Positions 1 through 8,952 of a DNA stretch of 64,000 nt are shown one piece after another. Each line of letters begins with the position of its first letter. Position 1 is the first letter of the stretch. Both the position numbers and the translations under genes were made by a program. This DNA is from Symbiodinium sp. CCMP2592. Lineage: Eukaryota > Sar > Dinophyceae > Suessiales > Symbiodiniaceae. The notes beneath the pieces are model-generated. The model was not told the origin of the DNA. It did not search any database and saw only the letters and a program-made list of their open reading frames with translations. The stretch covers positions 450,673 to 514,672 of the forward strand of contig CAJNDT010005867.1 in NCBI GenBank assembly GCA_905221615.1, in the 5' to 3' direction.

Positions 1-51
1 GAAGACAACTTCGATGTATCAGAGAAGAAGAATGGCGCATCGCTAGTTTGA

Positions 52-1623
52 ATGGATTTCAAATTCACTGGAACTCGAGACGAAGAGAACACAAAGGACA
101 ACAAAGATGCATTGACAATCGGACTTGTGATGGTTGATGAAGCAACAAAGTTCGTTCATGTGATTCCTGTAGCAACAAAGGAAGCAACGGCATATGTTGT
201 TGAAGAAGTTTGCAGAGTGCTTATGCTGTTGAATTCGAAGGTCATTTTGAGAACCGACACAGAGCCAGCGATGATATCGCTGAGGAAGAAGGTGCAAGGA
301 ATAAGGAAGATGAAGAATTTTGATACGGAGATACAAGATGTAGCACCAGACGAGCATCAAGGATTGCAAGTTGAAAGATGGGTTCAAACAGTTCGGAACT
401 TGTCTAAGACACTAGTGTACGGCGTTGAATTGCAAGCGAAAGTGAAGATTACGTCGGAAAGTACACTATATCCATGGTCAGCTAGACATGCAGCATTCCT
501 GCTGAATAGGTTTGTTGCAAGAAAAGGATCAACACCTTTTGAAGTGCTATTCGACAGAGAGTACAAAGGAACAATAGCACCATGGGGAAGTGTCGTTTTA
601 GCAAAGCCGGTTCCAAAAGTCAAAGAGAAGGGTGAAGCATGGAGAAAAGGAATCTTCGTTGGAAAGGATTCAGTGAGCAACTTGAATTTGGTTAGCACAA
701 GACAAGGAATCATCAAGTGTAGAACGATGAGACAGTGCACACCGTTGTACGATGTTGAAGTGCTAGCAGAAGCTACAGGAACACTGTGGAACTACATACA
801 GGATACGTTGGTAGGAAGGAAATCCACGAAGAGATTGCCACCACACAGTGGAATCGAAATGGCAATTGGCGACAAGCCAGAAATTGTTCCAAGGAAAGAG
901 AGAAGCCAAGAGCAGGAAGATGAATTGAAGGATTATAGTCCAAGCCAAGAAGCGGCATCAGATTCGCCAAGTGAGACTGAACAAGACATGGATGAAGATC
1001 CAGGCGAAGGACATGTTGGATCACCAAGCAGTAGTTCAAGCAGTCGAGGAAAAGGAGTTACAAGGAGAAGAAGCGAGAGAAGTGATGAATCTGACGAGTT
1101 GATTACAGGAGAGAATCCTCCGCCAGCATCGCCCAAGAGGAACCTGGAAAAGGGCGAGCAACCCGAGGCGGTTAGGCCAAGAATTGATGAAGGAACGACG
1201 GAAGTTGAAGAGAGACCAGAGAAGTTTATTGCCGTCGGAGAAGCATCAAGCACAGTAAGAAGAGTGATTGAAGTGAGAAGTGTGAAGAAGATAGAACCAT
1301 TCCTGAGAAAGGAACTTCCACAATATCATGATGATGAAGAAGTGGAGTTGGAAGAGTTTGAAGAAGTGGAAGCTGAGTTTGAAGAAGAAGAATGGCAAGA
1401 ATCAGATGGTGAAGAAGAGATACCAGAAGACATGCCAACATGGTCAAATGACTTTGAAAACGGACCACCAAAGTTAGCTGATGAAGAAATGGAGAAGGTT
1501 GAAGGTGTGTCCAAGAAGCATGAGTTGGAAAGATTGGAGAAAATGAAAGTGCTGAACAAGTTGCCAAAAGGAGCAGACATCTCAAAGTACAAGTCTCTAT
1601 CGACGAAGATAGTGTATGACTAG
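52..1623 (+). pseudogene. Copia integrase core and acidic linker (element A)
   Basis: The 523-aa open stretch begins inside the rve integrase core. The catalytic triad is visible as Asp2 (DFKFTG), Asp69 (RTDTEPAM) and Glu108 (QVERWV), with spacings of 66 and 38 residues, normal for copia integrases. A C-terminal integrase segment follows (GSVVLAKPVPKVKEKGEAW), then a long acidic and Ser-rich linker before reverse transcriptase. The ATG at 52 is preceded directly by an in-frame TGA, and Asp2 is too close to it for this to be a natural start, so the true protein began upstream. The stretch ends at TAG 1621-1623, after which the same frame continues into reverse transcriptase (RLVAREFKW). Confidence 0.85.
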
Positions 1624-2232
1624 AGACACAGGGACAAAGAGTGGAGAAGACGAGGAAGACTGGTAGCAAGAGAGTTCAAGTGGTTAGGTGATACAGATAT
1701 TGCAAGTTTGTTTTCGCCAACCGGTGTAGCAAGCACAGTGAAGCTACTATCAGCCCTATTTGCGTCTTCAGAAGGATATACACTGGGAAGTATCGATGTT
1801 GGAGATGCTTACCTAATGGTGGAACAAGAAGAACCAACAGTGGTTGAAGTCGATGGAGAGTACTACGAACTGGGATACACGTTGCCCGGTCAGCGAATCG
1901 GGAGTGCAGCTTGGTTTGGAAAGTTGAAAAGCTACCTGGAAGAGTACGGGTTAGCAAGCGACAGTGGACTCCCGGCATTATTCTCAAGGATGCCAGATGA
2001 AGATGGATTTGGCATTATTGTTTTGAGTCACGTAGATGACATGGAACTTTACGCATCAAGAGAAGAGTTCAAGAAGTTGGTTGAATTCTTGAGAAGCAAA
2101 GGATTGAAGATCAAAGTGGAAGGACCACTAGATGAGAAAGAAGGATCAATGAGTTTCCTGAAGAGAAGTGTCAAGTCGATGAACAATGGAAACGTGGAGA
2201 TCACAATGAATTCAAAGTATGTTGAATCTTGA
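1624..2232 (+). pseudogene. Copia reverse transcriptase fragment (element A)
   Basis: The frame continues from the integrase after one stop codon. The start RLVAREF and the block GSIDVGDAYLM match the first catalytic-aspartate region of copia reverse transcriptase. SHVDDMELYA stands in the place of the usual YVDD box, with His instead of Tyr. The frame closes at TGA 2230-2232 and homology resumes one base over at 2219, which indicates a single-base indel. The missing ATG between 1624 and 1707 is expected for an internal polyprotein segment. Confidence 0.8.
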
Positions 2233-3079
2233 AGGACTGGTAGAAGTGTTGAAACTTGAAGGAGCATATCCGAAGAAACTACCGTGTCCAGCAGACACTG
2301 GAAGAGCATTTCAAGCGAAGAAAGGTGGAATGGAACCGCTGAGTGCAGAAGATCACCACACGTTCAGAAAAGGAGTAGGGATATTACTGTATCTTGCGCC
2401 TGAGAGGCCAGATATCATGTATGTCCTGAAGAAGCTGTCGACAAAGCCAGCATCACCCGTTGAAGCAGACATGGAACTGCTAAGGCTAAGGTACGTTGGA
2501 AAGTATCTCAAAGGAACGCCAGAACTTGCGTTGGTACATCAAAGAAGTTACCCTGGAAAGAGTTTCCTGGAAGTGAAGAACAGCAATGAAGGAAACGACG
2601 AAAGGGACAACTACAAAGTGCCAGCACTGATAGAGGTGATAAGCGACAGTGATTGGGCAGCAGACCGAGAGTCAAGGCAAAGCGTTTCGTGTGGAGTGAT
2701 AATGGTGAATGGAAACCTGGTTCATTTCCAAAGCAAGAGACAAAAGAGCGTGGCATTATCATCTTGCGAAGCTGAGACAATCGCAGCGACGTCAATCTTA
2801 AGCGAAGGTGTATTCCTGAAAGGATTACTGACAAGAATCCTAGGAGTAGAACCAAGACTGATGTTATACAGTGATTCGTCAAGCTCAAGGCAGTTGATTT
2901 CAAGAAAAGGTTTAGGAGGAGCACGCCATTTGCAAGTGGACCTTTTATGGATCCAAAGAATCCCGAAGCTTGTTATAAAGGCAATAGCAGGCAAGGATAA
3001 ATCCGTCAGACAAAGGGAACAAATCCCTGACAAGGGAGAAGATGCGCAAATACATGCTAAGTCTCGGATATACAGGTGA
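2219..3079 (+). pseudogene. Copia RT thumb/connection and RNase H (element A)
   Basis: This frame holds the end of reverse transcriptase (LYLAPERPDIMYVLKKL) and a copia RNase H with SDSDWAAD (first Asp), SSCEAETIA (Glu) and YSDSSSS (second Asp). The final ~25 codons are out of frame. The conserved C-terminal block (NPSDKG..., then MRKYMLSLGYTGEYL) is in the next frame from about 3000, a second frameshift. A catalytically dead, non-autonomous copy is the natural reading. Confidence 0.82.
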
Positions 3080-3413
3080 ATATTTGACACAAGATTCTCA
3101 AGAAGTTCAAGAAGAAGCTGAAGTCCGAAGATCAAGAAGTGTTACAAGATTTGATGAAAGGATGATCACAAGGATTATTCAAGCGGTCACGACATCAGTG
3201 TTGTTATCGTTGACTGAAGCAAGAAGATTTGGTGAAGAAGGTGACCAAGGACTGGGAAGAGCGAGAGCAGTGATGTACATGTTGTTGTGCATGTGTACGG
3301 CTCTGGTAATGTGCAGAATTGTTCCGCCGCCGTTTTGCTCAAGAGCTTCAAGCAAGTCCTCGGAAAAGAAGAAAAGGAAGAAAAGGAGGAGGAAGCTTCA
3401 AGAAGACAGCTGA
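3000..3413 (+). pseudogene. Post-RNase H tail with transmembrane segment (element A)
   Basis: Read from about 3000, this frame continues the RNase H tail (MRKYMLSLGYTGEYL) into ~110 further residues. It contains one hydrophobic stretch (AVMYMLLCMCTALVMC) that would span a membrane once, then a basic tail (KKKRKKRRRKLQ). Copia polyproteins normally stop soon after RNase H. The other two copia elements here with a 3' end (41.3-50.4 kb and 58.0-59.6 kb) also carry a single hydrophobic segment after RNase H, so it seems to be a lineage feature. Confidence 0.55.
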
Positions 3414-5262
3414 GGAGTTGGAAAAGGAGCACGAAGAGCTCAAGAATGCAAAGAAAGAGAAGTTGGAAGCCTTGGAAAGTGAGAAGATAGTCCTGTCAGA
3501 GGAAGTCAAGGCTGGAGTAAAGGAGCAAGGAAGGCTCATGGATGTAAGACTACAGCAGCTCGAAGAGTTGAAGGCAGCAGCCAAAGAAAGAAGACAGCAA
3601 GTTGTATCAGCGGCAAATGAAGTTGCAGATGAAGCAGAAGAGAAGAAAGCAGAAGAAAAGAAGGAAGAGAAAGAAGAGGAAGAAAATCTTGAAGAAGAAA
3701 AGATTGAAGAGGAGAAAAAGGAAGAGCAAGAGGTCAAGGAGGATAAACCAGACCCAGAGCGAGAGATGGTCGAATCCTCAGGCGAAGAGGACAGACAAGC
3801 AAGAAAAGCGCTCAAAGAACAGTTTGATGTGGAGAAGATGTCGATCTTTTATACGGTAATGGAGGACACTAACGTGCAGAGTGTTCAGAAGAGCTTACCG
3901 ACCCAAAGCTTGGAGAAAGAGTTTACCGCATGGCAGGAAGCCATTCGGAGACCGGTAGCTCGGTTACCGACAGGATTCGGTCTGAGAACAAATGACCTAC
4001 TCTCAAGAATTGATGGTGAAATTGGAGAATATGTTGAGAGTATATCAATCATGGCAGAAGATGAGAAGAATGCTGAACAAGAGTATAAGCAAGCCAAGAA
4101 GGACCTTGAAAGGTTCGAGAAAGAGCTTAAGAAAGAGATGGAGCAACGAATGGAGGAAAAGGTGAAGATTTTCAGAGAAAAAGAAGAAGCAGTCGTGAGT
4201 GCGCGTGCAGATGTTCAAAAGACAGTGCATGCACGAGAAGCATTGGAGAAGTTCGGAAAGATTGTCCAAACTGCGGACAGACTGCTAAAGACGATGAACG
4301 AAGAGTTTCCAGAAGTGCGAGATCTTTATACAAGACCGGAGGAAGATCAAGAAAAGGAGCGAAAAGCTCTAGCTCAGTTGATGGCAAGCATCAAAAGAAA
4401 GCGGGACACGAGCAGCCCAGCAACGCCATCTACCAAGGCAAAGCCAATGCCAAAGAAGTTGCCAGATAAGTTCAAGCACCTCAAGGAAGGAATTTCTGAA
4501 GAAGAAAGAAAGGCAGCTAATACAAAAGAGAAGCAGTTAGCTTTGAAAGAAAAGCTGAAGCAGACGTTCAAAGAAGCTTCTGATGAAGTGATTGATAAGG
4601 CAGCGCAAGCAAAGTTGGATCACAGCAAGGCGAAGCCAAGCGAACCCGAAGGAGAACCGTCAAGCAAGATCAATTCGCAATGGCTCAAGAAGGAAGCATA
4701 TCAAGGTACAAAGTATCTACATTGCTTCTATTGCAAAGGCACGGACGGGCATAAGGCTACGGAATGCCCAGAAATGGAGAGGGTAGTCAAGAAGTACTGT
4801 GAAGGCTTACCAAGACCTGCCGAGGACAATGACTCGCGGAGAATATTTTGTAAACTCTGCTGGTTGAAATTCACGCACATCAACTTTCGGAATTACCAGT
4901 ACAAGGGATGGGGTACTCACACCCCGGATATTTGCCACTACAAGGCAAACGTCCAAGAGTACTTGAAGAGCAACGAGTACAAATTCCCCGACGAGATCAA
5001 GGAGATGAAAGAAGAAGAGAAGTACACCAAAGGTTATGCACCAAAGAGCAGTTGGGGCAAAGAAGAAGTGAAACCAAAGAGGACGAGTGATGAAAAGAAG
5101 AAGGACGATACAGAGGAAAAGAAGAAAAAGAAGACCGACAAGCCCAAGGAGAACAAGGACAAGGAAAAGAAAAGTGACAACAAGAAAAAGAGAAAGAGCG
5201 ACTCAAGCTTTGATCAAGAGAAAGCCGAGAAAAGGCAACGAGGAGAAGAAGAACTGACCTAG
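3319..5262 (+). CDS. Coiled-coil, zinc-knuckle gag-like protein
   Basis: This 647-aa open frame overlaps the end of element A in another frame. Roughly residues 20-170 and 240-400 are Lys/Glu-rich with heptad-like spacing, predicted coiled coil. A C-x2-C-x5-H-x4-C knuckle (CFYCKGTDGHKATEC) lies near residue 470, followed by a second Cys/His cluster (FCKLCW ... HTPDICHY) and a Lys-rich tail. This layout suits a nucleic-acid-binding Gag. It sits downstream of pol, so it is either an extra 3' ORF of element A or the gag of a second element inserted behind it. The T-poor A/G-rich sequence has few stop codons by composition, so openness alone is weak evidence. The zinc motifs are the stronger support. 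Confidence 0.55.
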   Translation: MFRRRFAQELQASPRKRRKGRKGGGSFKKTAEELEKEHEELKNAKKEKLEALESEKIVLSEEVKAGVKEQGRLMDVRLQQLEELKAAAKERRQQVVSAANEVADEAEEKKAEEKKEEKEEEENLEEEKIEEEKKEEQEVKEDKPDPEREMVESSGEEDRQARKALKEQFDVEKMSIFYTVMEDTNVQSVQKSLPTQSLEKEFTAWQEAIRRPVARLPTGFGLRTNDLLSRIDGEIGEYVESISIMAEDEKNAEQEYKQAKKDLERFEKELKKEMEQRMEEKVKIFREKEEAVVSARADVQKTVHAREALEKFGKIVQTADRLLKTMNEEFPEVRDLYTRPEEDQEKERKALAQLMASIKRKRDTSSPATPSTKAKPMPKKLPDKFKHLKEGISEEERKAANTKEKQLALKEKLKQTFKEASDEVIDKAAQAKLDHSKAKPSEPEGEPSSKINSQWLKKEAYQGTKYLHCFYCKGTDGHKATECPEMERVVKKYCEGLPRPAEDNDSRRIFCKLCWLKFTHINFRNYQYKGWGTHTPDICHYKANVQEYLKSNEYKFPDEIKEMKEEEKYTKGYAPKSSWGKEEVKPKRTSDEKKKDDTEEKKKKKTDKPKENKDKEKKSDNKKKRKSDSSFDQEKAEKRQRGEEELT

Positions 5263-6046
5263 AACAAGGTTGCGGTTTAAAGACCAAAAGAAAGTGAGGG
5301 CGGAAAGCAGCCCAAGACAGCGTGAGGGCGGAAATACGCCCAGGCAAAATGTTTCGAAGTGCGAGAAGAGTGAGGACAAAAGTCCAAAGCAAAGTGGCAA
5401 ATGCCACAGACAATGCTAAAAGGACGCCGCGTAAAAGGCTCCTAAGCACACGACAAAAGGCACTACGAGCACTACGAAAGAAGCCAAGGCTTAAAAGGCC
5501 AAAAGTTTCTCAAAAGCCAAAAGTGGCGAGACCAAAAGGAGTTGCGGACTACAGCAACGGCCGCGACGTGGAGAAAAAGTGAGTGCGCCCGAGTTTTCAA
5601 TAGGAGAGTGGAAGCCATGCCAGCAGAGTGTGGATTTCACGCATTTGATTTCTAGGACACCTACAAAGCCAAAGAAGAAGGAAGGAAGAAGACAAAGGCC
5701 ATCTTTGGCACACGCGGTTAAAAGTGCTGAAAAGCTTGCGAGAAGTGAAGATTAAGGCTCATAGGAGCATGCGAGAACTGTGGTGGATGTAGGAAAAGTT
5801 TCACAAGGATCGCATTACACGACAAAGCTGTGTATGCGATGAGGGCGTAACAGATAGTTCAATTTTCCCTCATGTACAGTTACATACAGGAATCCAGTGT
5901 TTCACCGAAGGTCAAACCTAGGCTCAAGCACAACCCAACAGCGGAGCTCAGAGTGAGAAAAGAATCCAGAGCTCGCGCCGTGATTACAAGAAGTATACTG
6001 GTATAAGGGTTTAAACTTTCAGAATCGCACCATCAATCGCGAGCTC
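5263..6046. other. Non-coding, A/G-rich tail after the gag-like ORF
   Basis: No convincing gene. A GTGAGGGCGGAAA direct repeat occurs at about 5296-5308 and 5321-5333 and the motif AAAAGG recurs. It may be the 3' untranslated part or a degraded LTR of the preceding element. No matching second terminal copy was found. Confidence 0.4.
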
Positions 6047-6469
6047 ATGCACTTCTTGAACGGCAGGAACATCACACATTTCATTAGCCGTGACCTGCAC
6101 CAACCACGTCCTAATCAATTACTACAAGGAGAACCCTGCCCTCGCATGCGTGGTCCTTTTCTACCTCCTCGTTCACTTCCTCTTGGATCCGCCTTCGTGG
6201 ACGTGGTGAGATTCTCGGACGCTATCCTCGCTTTGATGGTGCCACATGAACTTCGGACTTGGGAGGCTATAGGGAACTCCTCCAGACACAGATTCGTTGT
6301 TTGCGTATCAGCTCCTACTTGGAACTGGGTCACCGATATACCCACGGCTTCTACCCGCTCACAACTCTATCGCGAACGGGGCTTCTCAGAACGTTCGTTG
6401 GAAGATGCTGCACGTGCGGTTCTTCGCCGCTTTGGACTGCGATGGCGACAAGTGAACCCCGCCCCCTGA
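6047..6469 (+). CDS. Unrecognised 140-aa ORF
   Basis: Open frame with protein-like composition (PHELRTWEAIGNSSRHRFV and SLEDAARAVLRRFGLRWRQ, the latter amphipathic). It ends at TGA 6467-6469. GTAAAAG follows at 6472 and CGCCGCAG|G near 6523, which could form a short intron joining it to the Ser-rich ORF downstream, but the stop codon lies before that donor. No family is recognised. Confidence 0.3.
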   Translation: MHFLNGRNITHFISRDLHQPRPNQLLQGEPCPRMRGPFLPPRSLPLGSAFVDVVRFSDAILALMVPHELRTWEAIGNSSRHRFVVCVSAPTWNWVTDIPTASTRSQLYRERGFSERSLEDAARAVLRRFGLRWRQVNPAP

Positions 6470-6503
6470 AGTAAAAGTTGTGCTTTCATGGGTATAGGGT
6501 ACG

Positions 6504-7541
6504 TTGGAGTCTTTTTCGCCGCAGGTTTTAGGTCAAGCAGAATCAAGCAAGATCATGACTGGAGCCTCTTCAGATTCTTTCCTTCTTGATGACACAACAT
6601 GGCGCTCCTGTTCCTGTTCCAGTTCAGAACACGCTGCGTTGAACGATGAGAAGGTGAACCAGTCTGATGATTCCGACCTCGATCAACTGGCTATGCCCTT
6701 CACACCACCTCATTCTCTATCGCTTCCACATACACCTTCTCCAAGCCGGGCTACTACTTCCCTTTCCCCCAGGAGCCACCGGTCTCGGGGCCGAACACAG
6801 CACAGTGCGCTCAAACGTCGCCGCCACCGTCACCGGTCCTCTTCTTCGTCATCCTCACGCTCCACTGCCAATTCCTCTACGACATCGTCCTCGTCGTCGA
6901 CTTCGACATCATCTTCATCGTCGACTACACCACCAACTGTCACGCCTGCCACCGCTGACCGTTCGGCCAAACCTACTGCGCCACCCCGGAAGAAGAACCG
7001 AGTGCAGACGTTACAAACTCCTTCACGTCCAACACCGACAAGTTCCTCTTCCTCTACCTCTTCTACTTCTTCTACCTCTTTGAATCCCTCGTCCTCTCGC
7101 CGGGCGTCTGCACCTTCCAAAGGCGCCACGACTCAACCACGCCCGGGGAACCGCAATGATACCCGACCCTCCGCGCCTCGTGTTCGGGTACCTCCACGGG
7201 GACAAGGATTCACGTTACATCAAGTTAGCAGGACGAAGTCACGATGCCTACATACTCGGGTATCATTTCATGGGGACTCAGCTGAATGTCGACGACAAGC
7301 ATGGCTTCGGGAATGGCGTCGTTGCTTGCCAGCATCTCCTTACTACCAAGGATGTTCAGAACTGCATTCGTCATCGAGCCCGCATCATGCTGGACATCAT
7401 TGCGCATCAGAGGGGCGGCCCCACTGCCATTGCACAAAATTCTCGCATCCGGCGCCGACATCACCTGCCCGAAGACCAACAATCTTCCGGGAGACCGCAC
7501 ATCGTCGACGACAAAGCATTCGAGAACGTCTCCCTCTGTGA
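6504..7541 (+). CDS. Ser/Arg-rich protein, unrecognised
   Basis: 345-aa open frame. Residues ~1-60 are acidic and Ser-rich, ~60-240 consist of runs of Ser, Thr, Pro and Arg (including a long serine run), and the remainder is His/Arg/Cys-rich. The last third overlaps a second open frame (7156-8214) and is probably not the true frame there. The composition suggests a disordered nucleic-acid-binding protein, perhaps ORF1 of an unrecognised element. No catalytic motif is visible. Confidence 0.3.
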   Translation: MESFSPQVLGQAESSKIMTGASSDSFLLDDTTWRSCSCSSSEHAALNDEKVNQSDDSDLDQLAMPFTPPHSLSLPHTPSPSRATTSLSPRSHRSRGRTQHSALKRRRHRHRSSSSSSSRSTANSSTTSSSSSTSTSSSSSTTPPTVTPATADRSAKPTAPPRKKNRVQTLQTPSRPTPTSSSSSTSSTSSTSLNPSSSRRASAPSKGATTQPRPGNRNDTRPSAPRVRVPPRGQGFTLHQVSRTKSRCLHTRVSFHGDSAECRRQAWLREWRRCLPASPYYQGCSELHSSSSPHHAGHHCASEGRPHCHCTKFSHPAPTSPARRPTIFRETAHRRRQSIRERLPL

Positions 7542-8214
7542 CGACACGATTCTTGATCCTGCCGAGACCAGAAAACATGTCCGTGCCTCACCGCTCCGGG
7601 TTGCTGGCTTCTTTTGTCCTCGCCGCAGCCATTTCTTTGCTCACTTCACCTCAGCAACCATGGCCACGTTCGTCGACGTCCTCCCCACGATCCTCTCCTG
7701 CTTTGAGATGCACACCATCATACAACTCGATCCTCGCCAGTGTCAACGTCCTCAATCAGATGATCATCAGACTACGCGCTCGGCTTTTGATCTTCTTGCA
7801 CTCCATCGACGGGACTGCGCATGGCATCAATATGGAGTCTGGCAACAGTTCCTTGCAGCATTACAGGACTGCAAGATGAGCGCGCACAACTTCTTTGGCT
7901 TCCATCACGACGACACCGTGTTCACCATCTTCCACTACCAGCCCTCTGTCATCGTCAATTGTAGTCAGCTTTGTTGGCGCGCACAGATACAATTACGTCC
8001 TGCCGCACGACTATCCCTGCGGGTTCGCATCAGCAACGCACGACTTGCACAATGGCGACCCACACCATCGGGACCATGGATCACTACGTGCTGGTGCTCG
8101 GCACACTGCTTGACCTTTTCCAAATGGACACCGACCCTTTCCCCGATCTTACATCGCCCTCCCTCCCTCGACAACAACCCGTACTGGCTTCACAATCCAG
8201 CTCTCGCATCGTGA
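7156..8214 (+). CDS. Unrecognised 352-aa ORF
   Basis: Open frame overlapping the Ser-rich ORF by ~385 nt in a different frame. Its N-terminal third looks more protein-like (PPRLVFGYLHGDKDSRYIKL, GFGNGVVACQHLL) than the overlapping frame. The rest is His/Arg/Gln-rich. The nucleotide sequence from 7600 to 8850 is C-rich with recurring CATCAC/TACGTC words, which opens several frames by chance. No family or motif is recognised. Confidence 0.3.
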   Translation: MIPDPPRLVFGYLHGDKDSRYIKLAGRSHDAYILGYHFMGTQLNVDDKHGFGNGVVACQHLLTTKDVQNCIRHRARIMLDIIAHQRGGPTAIAQNSRIRRRHHLPEDQQSSGRPHIVDDKAFENVSLCDDTILDPAETRKHVRASPLRVAGFFCPRRSHFFAHFTSATMATFVDVLPTILSCFEMHTIIQLDPRQCQRPQSDDHQTTRSAFDLLALHRRDCAWHQYGVWQQFLAALQDCKMSAHNFFGFHHDDTVFTIFHYQPSVIVNCSQLCWRAQIQLRPAARLSLRVRISNARLAQWRPTPSGPWITTCWCSAHCLTFSKWTPTLSPILHRPPSLDNNPYWLHNPALAS

Positions 8215-8952
8215 CTGACGCCACTGTGACGCAAACAACCTTGCTGCTTTAACCGTTTCGTACGTTCCTTGGCCTTCCGCAGCCGTTTCCGAGTTTTCAC
8301 ATTCCTCATCCTCCGAACACCTCCGTATCACTCCCTATCTCTCCGCGCCACATGCCGCCGCACCTACTCGACGTGGAGCTTGATTGGTGGCTGTGCTACT
8401 TCGTGGAGATCCGTTTTTGGCAAGTGGTTCAGATGACAACGCTTCCAGCCCTGAGAATGCCGAGCATCCTCATCAATAACCAATTTGTGGCATCACAACA
8501 GCGCTTCACCACGTCGCAGAACCGGTTCTACCTGGACGCTCTTCATGGACTTCGTCAGCCTTTTCATGACGACACCACCACCCTACGTTCTCCAGCAACT
8601 TCTGCTTACGAGCCGACGACTACATCACGCACTACGTCAGCTGATCCTTTACTCGCGATGGCAACCATGCCTCAGCCTCTTGTCACCATCCACATACGCT
8701 CAACATGTGGCTCGACGACACTATCAACGGGAAGAGCTCCCACCACGTCTACTTCTTCCCACGCGGCCTGGTAATCCCAAGTCCAGCGAAGCGCCTACAT
8801 TACATCGTTTGATGCAACGGCCGTTGTGTCACGGCGTGGCACGTATGCCCTAGCAAAAGAGAGCCATTGAGCGCCGTGTAAGTGGGCGCGACCCGTCTGT
8901 ACAGAGTCATGGCATGTATAAAAAGTTGCTGTGCTACTACCTCCTGTTGGAT
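8215..8952. other. C-rich DNA between unknown ORFs and LINE end
   Basis: Several overlapping short frames are open on the + strand but none is recognisable. In one frame a run ends ...SSHHVYFFPRGLVIPSPAKR before a stop near 8811. The right part (about 8753-8952) is probably the 3' untranslated region of the - strand LINE. No poly(A) or tandem tail was seen. Confidence 0.3.

Larger units (their letters stand above)
1..3413 (+). mobile_element. Ty1/copia element A, 5'-truncated by window edge
   Basis: The order integrase, reverse transcriptase, RNase H is the Ty1/copia (Pseudoviridae-type) order. The reading frame is broken by an in-frame TGA at 49-51, an in-frame TAG at 1621-1623, a frame change near 2219-2232 and a second frame change near 2990-3000, so this copy cannot make an uninterrupted polyprotein. 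The coding strand is strongly purine-rich. gag, protease and any 5' LTR lie outside the window. No 3' LTR could be defined. Confidence 0.85.

Noticed and set aside
3348-3815. Ser/Phe-rich 155-aa ORF on the - strand
   Set aside because: Antisense shadow of the Lys/Glu coiled-coil ORF.
6830-7129. Acidic 99-aa ORF on the - strand
   Set aside because: Antisense of Ser/Thr codon runs in the + strand ORFs.
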